Of a DNA stretch of 7,390 nt, positions 5,557-7,390 are shown piece by piece. The translations under genes were made by a program, and so were the position numbers. This DNA comes from Thermoflexus sp. (GTDB taxonomy: Bacteria > Chloroflexota > Anaerolineae > Thermoflexales > Thermoflexaceae), in NCBI GenBank assembly GCA_017743605.1, contig JAGHYO010000102.1, positions 1 through 7,390 of the forward strand. Direction: 5' to 3'. The notes below the pieces were generated by a model. The model saw only the letters and a program-made list of their open reading frames with translations, did no database searches and was not told the origin of the DNA. How positions within the stretch are numbered: position 1 is the stretch's first letter; each line of letters opens with the position of its first letter.

Positions 5557-7390
5557 TCATCGCAGGATGAGCGGCAGGTAAATCCGATACAGATATCGCA
5601 ACGCCGTGCCCACGGACACGCTCACGGGCCCGTGCCGCGTCTCCCGGAAGGAAGTGTCGACATCCGACAGCCAATACCACCAGGTGCCACCAGATGGCAC
5701 GGTGTCGGTATAGACATACGTTGCGCCCCCGCCTTGCGCCTGAGAGGGCACGAAGGCCACCTCCACGGCCTGGGCAAAGTCTGGGACCGGCGCCCGATAC
5801 AGAAGGAAGCCGAAGTTGTCGATCTCCACAGCCGTGGCCCACTCCAGCCGGACCCCCAGCCCCGCCGTCCCGCCCACCCGGAAGTACAGCAACTCCACCG
5901 CCGTGGGGATGTTCGTGATGGGTTCATCGTCGCGCGGCTCGTTGGCCGGGTTGTTGTAGACATCGAGAGGCTCGTCCACGTAGGCGGTGTTGACTGTCGC
6001 GGTGATGTTATTCACCACGCGGAAGACGGTGGTGATGCGGAACGACTCGCCCGGCGCCAGGTCCTGCCCAAAGCCGTTCGGCGCCGGCCCCGTTAGGTCA
6101 TTCCAGGTGATCATGCCGTCGTCGACCGGATCATCCGGCATCGGGTTTGCCCAGAAGAAACTCAAGTAGTGTGGGTCGTATTGGTCTACCAGCGGCAGGA
6201 CGTCAATGGCGCTGATGCCGATGTTGGTGATGACGATGGTGAAGGTGACGTAGTTCGGGAAGACGTCGTCCAGGTCGGCGGCCACTAGTTGCTTATCCAG
6301 CGCGATGGCCGGGTCCGAGATGGCGACGGGCGCGTCGTCGGTGTCGGTGAGGACGCCGCCGGGGTGCTCGCCGCCCACCAGCGCGACGTTCCGGTAGATG
6401 CCGGTGATGCCCGGCGTGGCGGTCACGGCGAAGGTGACGGTGAGGCTCTCCCCCGGCGCCAGCGGCCCGAGATTCCACCAGACCAGCAGCGGTTCGGCGA
6501 TGACGTTCGGATCGGTGGGAACGCCGGAGCCGCGCACGTAGTAGAAATCGGCGGGCAGGGTGTCGGTCAGCACCAGCGGGTTAAAGGTCACCTGCCCGGT
6601 GTTGGTGATGCGGATCGTGTAGGTGAAGGGCATGTTCCGGACAGCCTGGCCGGGCGCCACGTCTTTGGTCAGTTCCAGGCCTGGCGCCAGCGGGGTGGTG
6701 GGCTCTTCGTCTTGATTGTTGCCGGGGTTGTCGTCGAGCGTGTCGGAGCCGACAACCACCGCGTTGGTGAAGACATCCGTCGTCGTCACCAGCACCCGCA
6801 CCGTGACCGTGAGCCGCCGGACCTCGCCCACGGCCAGGTCGCCCAGGCTCCAGACCAGCGGGTTGGGGCCGGAGGACTGCGGTGGGTCGGCGGAGACGAA
6901 GGCCACCTCCGAGGGCAAGGTGTCGGTCACCACCACGTTCCGGGCCACCGACGGGCCGCGGTTGGTGACCACCAGGGTGTAGGTGAGCGGTGTGCCCACG
7001 ATCACCGGGTCGGGGCGGTCGGCCTTGGTCACCGCCAGGTCGGCCCGGGTCTGGACGGGCGTGTTGGTGTCGTCGGTGTCGCTCAGGCCCGAAGTGTCGG
7101 TGATGGTGGCCGCGTTGTAGATGAGAGTCCCGGAGAGTGCAGCGCTATCCACTTGCACCACTAACGTCACCACACCTGAGGCGGGTGGGTTGACCGTGCT
7201 CAACGCCCAAGTGACCACCCCGCCGGATTCGGCGCACGGCGCGCCGGAGCAGGCCACGTAGGTTGTGCTGACCGGCACCGTATCGCTGATGGTCACGCCG
7301 AAGGCTGGCTGGTTGCCCGTCACCGCCCAGGCCAAGGTGTAGGTCAGCCGGTCGCCTGCCTGCACCACCGCTGGGTCAGCCGTCTTGGTG
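5557..7390 (-). CDS. DUF11-repeat cell-surface protein, 5'-truncated
   Basis: The C-terminal part of a large extracellular repeat protein. The frame runs off the right edge: upstream of the GTG at 7368-7366 it still reads TKTADPAV, the start of a DUF11 repeat, so that GTG is internal. Counting from it, four DUF11 (TIGR01451-type, Ig-like) repeats can be seen: up to about 107 (incomplete), 108-227, 229-349 and 352-486. They show AD/PG/PA-L-x-x-TK entries, LTYTLVVTN or FTYTIRITN strands, VTDTLP or LTDTLP, and endings such as DNPGNNQDEEP. Repeat 1 has a close Cys pair (C40, C45). Repeat 4 is longer and diverged (LVDQYDPHYLSFFW). Residues about 488-586 form an FN3-like module (PTAVELLYFRV... RLEWATAVEIDNFGFLLYRA), and the tail is YRIYLPLILR. 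The role is probably adhesive or structural, with low codon-level sign of recent repeat expansion. No transmembrane segment or LPXTG signal is visible. Confidence 0.88.
   Translation of the reverse strand, partial: TKTADPAVVQAGDRLTYTLAWAVTGNQPAFGVTISDTVPVSTTYVACSGAPCAESGGVVTWALSTVNPPASGVVTLVVQVDSAALSGTLIYNAATITDTSGLSDTDDTNTPVQTRADLAVTKADRPDPVIVGTPLTYTLVVTNRGPSVARNVVVTDTLPSEVAFVSADPPQSSGPNPLVWSLGDLAVGEVRRLTVTVRVLVTTTDVFTNAVVVGSDTLDDNPGNNQDEEPTTPLAPGLELTKDVAPGQAVRNMPFTYTIRITNTGQVTFNPLVLTDTLPADFYYVRGSGVPTDPNVIAEPLLVWWNLGPLAPGESLTVTFAVTATPGITGIYRNVALVGGEHPGGVLTDTDDAPVAISDPAIALDKQLVAADLDDVFPNYVTFTIVITNIGISAIDVLPLVDQYDPHYLSFFWANPMPDDPVDDGMITWNDLTGPAPNGFGQDLAPGESFRITTVFRVVNNITATVNTAYVDEPLDVYNNPANEPRDDEPITNIPTAVELLYFRVGGTAGLGVRLEWATAVEIDNFGFLLYRAPVPDFAQAVEVAFVPSQAQGGGATYVYTDTVPSGGTWWYWLSDVDTSFRETRHGPVSVSVGTALRYLYRIYLPLILR

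Noticed and set aside
6289..7164. Long + strand open frame (291 codons) opposite the DUF11 gene
   Set aside because: It is rich in Gly, Arg, His, Val and Asp, as expected for the antisense of Thr/Val/Asp-rich repeats in GC-rich DNA. The minus-strand frame has clear DUF11 motifs.

Overview
The window looks like one end of a metagenomic or draft-genome contig from a GC-rich bacterium, most likely a Chloroflexota member (Anaerolineae or Thermoflexus-like). That assignment is inference. It rests on the high G+C, the Pro/Thr linker in front of a glycoside-hydrolase-like domain, a gingipain-type C25 protease beside a DUF11-repeat surface protein, and the short C-terminal YLPL tail on both of those proteins. 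The first 33 bases are not genomic: they match the Illumina Nextera Read 1 transposase adapter, so the contig begins at an untrimmed read.

Layout. On the + strand, bases 34-980 hold the 3' part of a secreted glycoside-hydrolase-like protein whose frame runs back into the adapter. It overlaps by four bases (ATGA) a complete Maf-family nucleotide pyrophosphatase gene (977-1636). Bases 1637-1906 are non-coding and unusually rich in inverted repeats, several of which nest into one rod-like fold spanning 1644-1807. A small membrane-anchored SurA-N-like protein follows (1907-2524, +). A 93-base spacer then separates it from two genes on the opposite strand: a complete 943-residue C25 cysteine peptidase with signal peptide (5449-2618) and, upstream of it in transcription, the 3' part of a DUF11-repeat adhesin-like protein (7390-5557) that runs off the right edge.

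How the genes fit together. Four of the five products are predicted to be exported or membrane-bound: the hydrolase, the SurA-N-like protein, the C25 peptidase and the DUF11 protein. The minus-strand pair looks like a cell-surface module made of a large stalk or adhesin and a gingipain-like protease. Both end in the same tail, R-[V/I]-Y-L-P-L-I-x-R, encoded with different synonymous codons. This is the best candidate here for something poorly described: a C-terminal sorting or anchoring signal. Maf is a housekeeping enzyme that appears to have been captured into the hydrolase's transcription unit. No phage, CRISPR, IS, tRNA or rRNA sequence was recognised.
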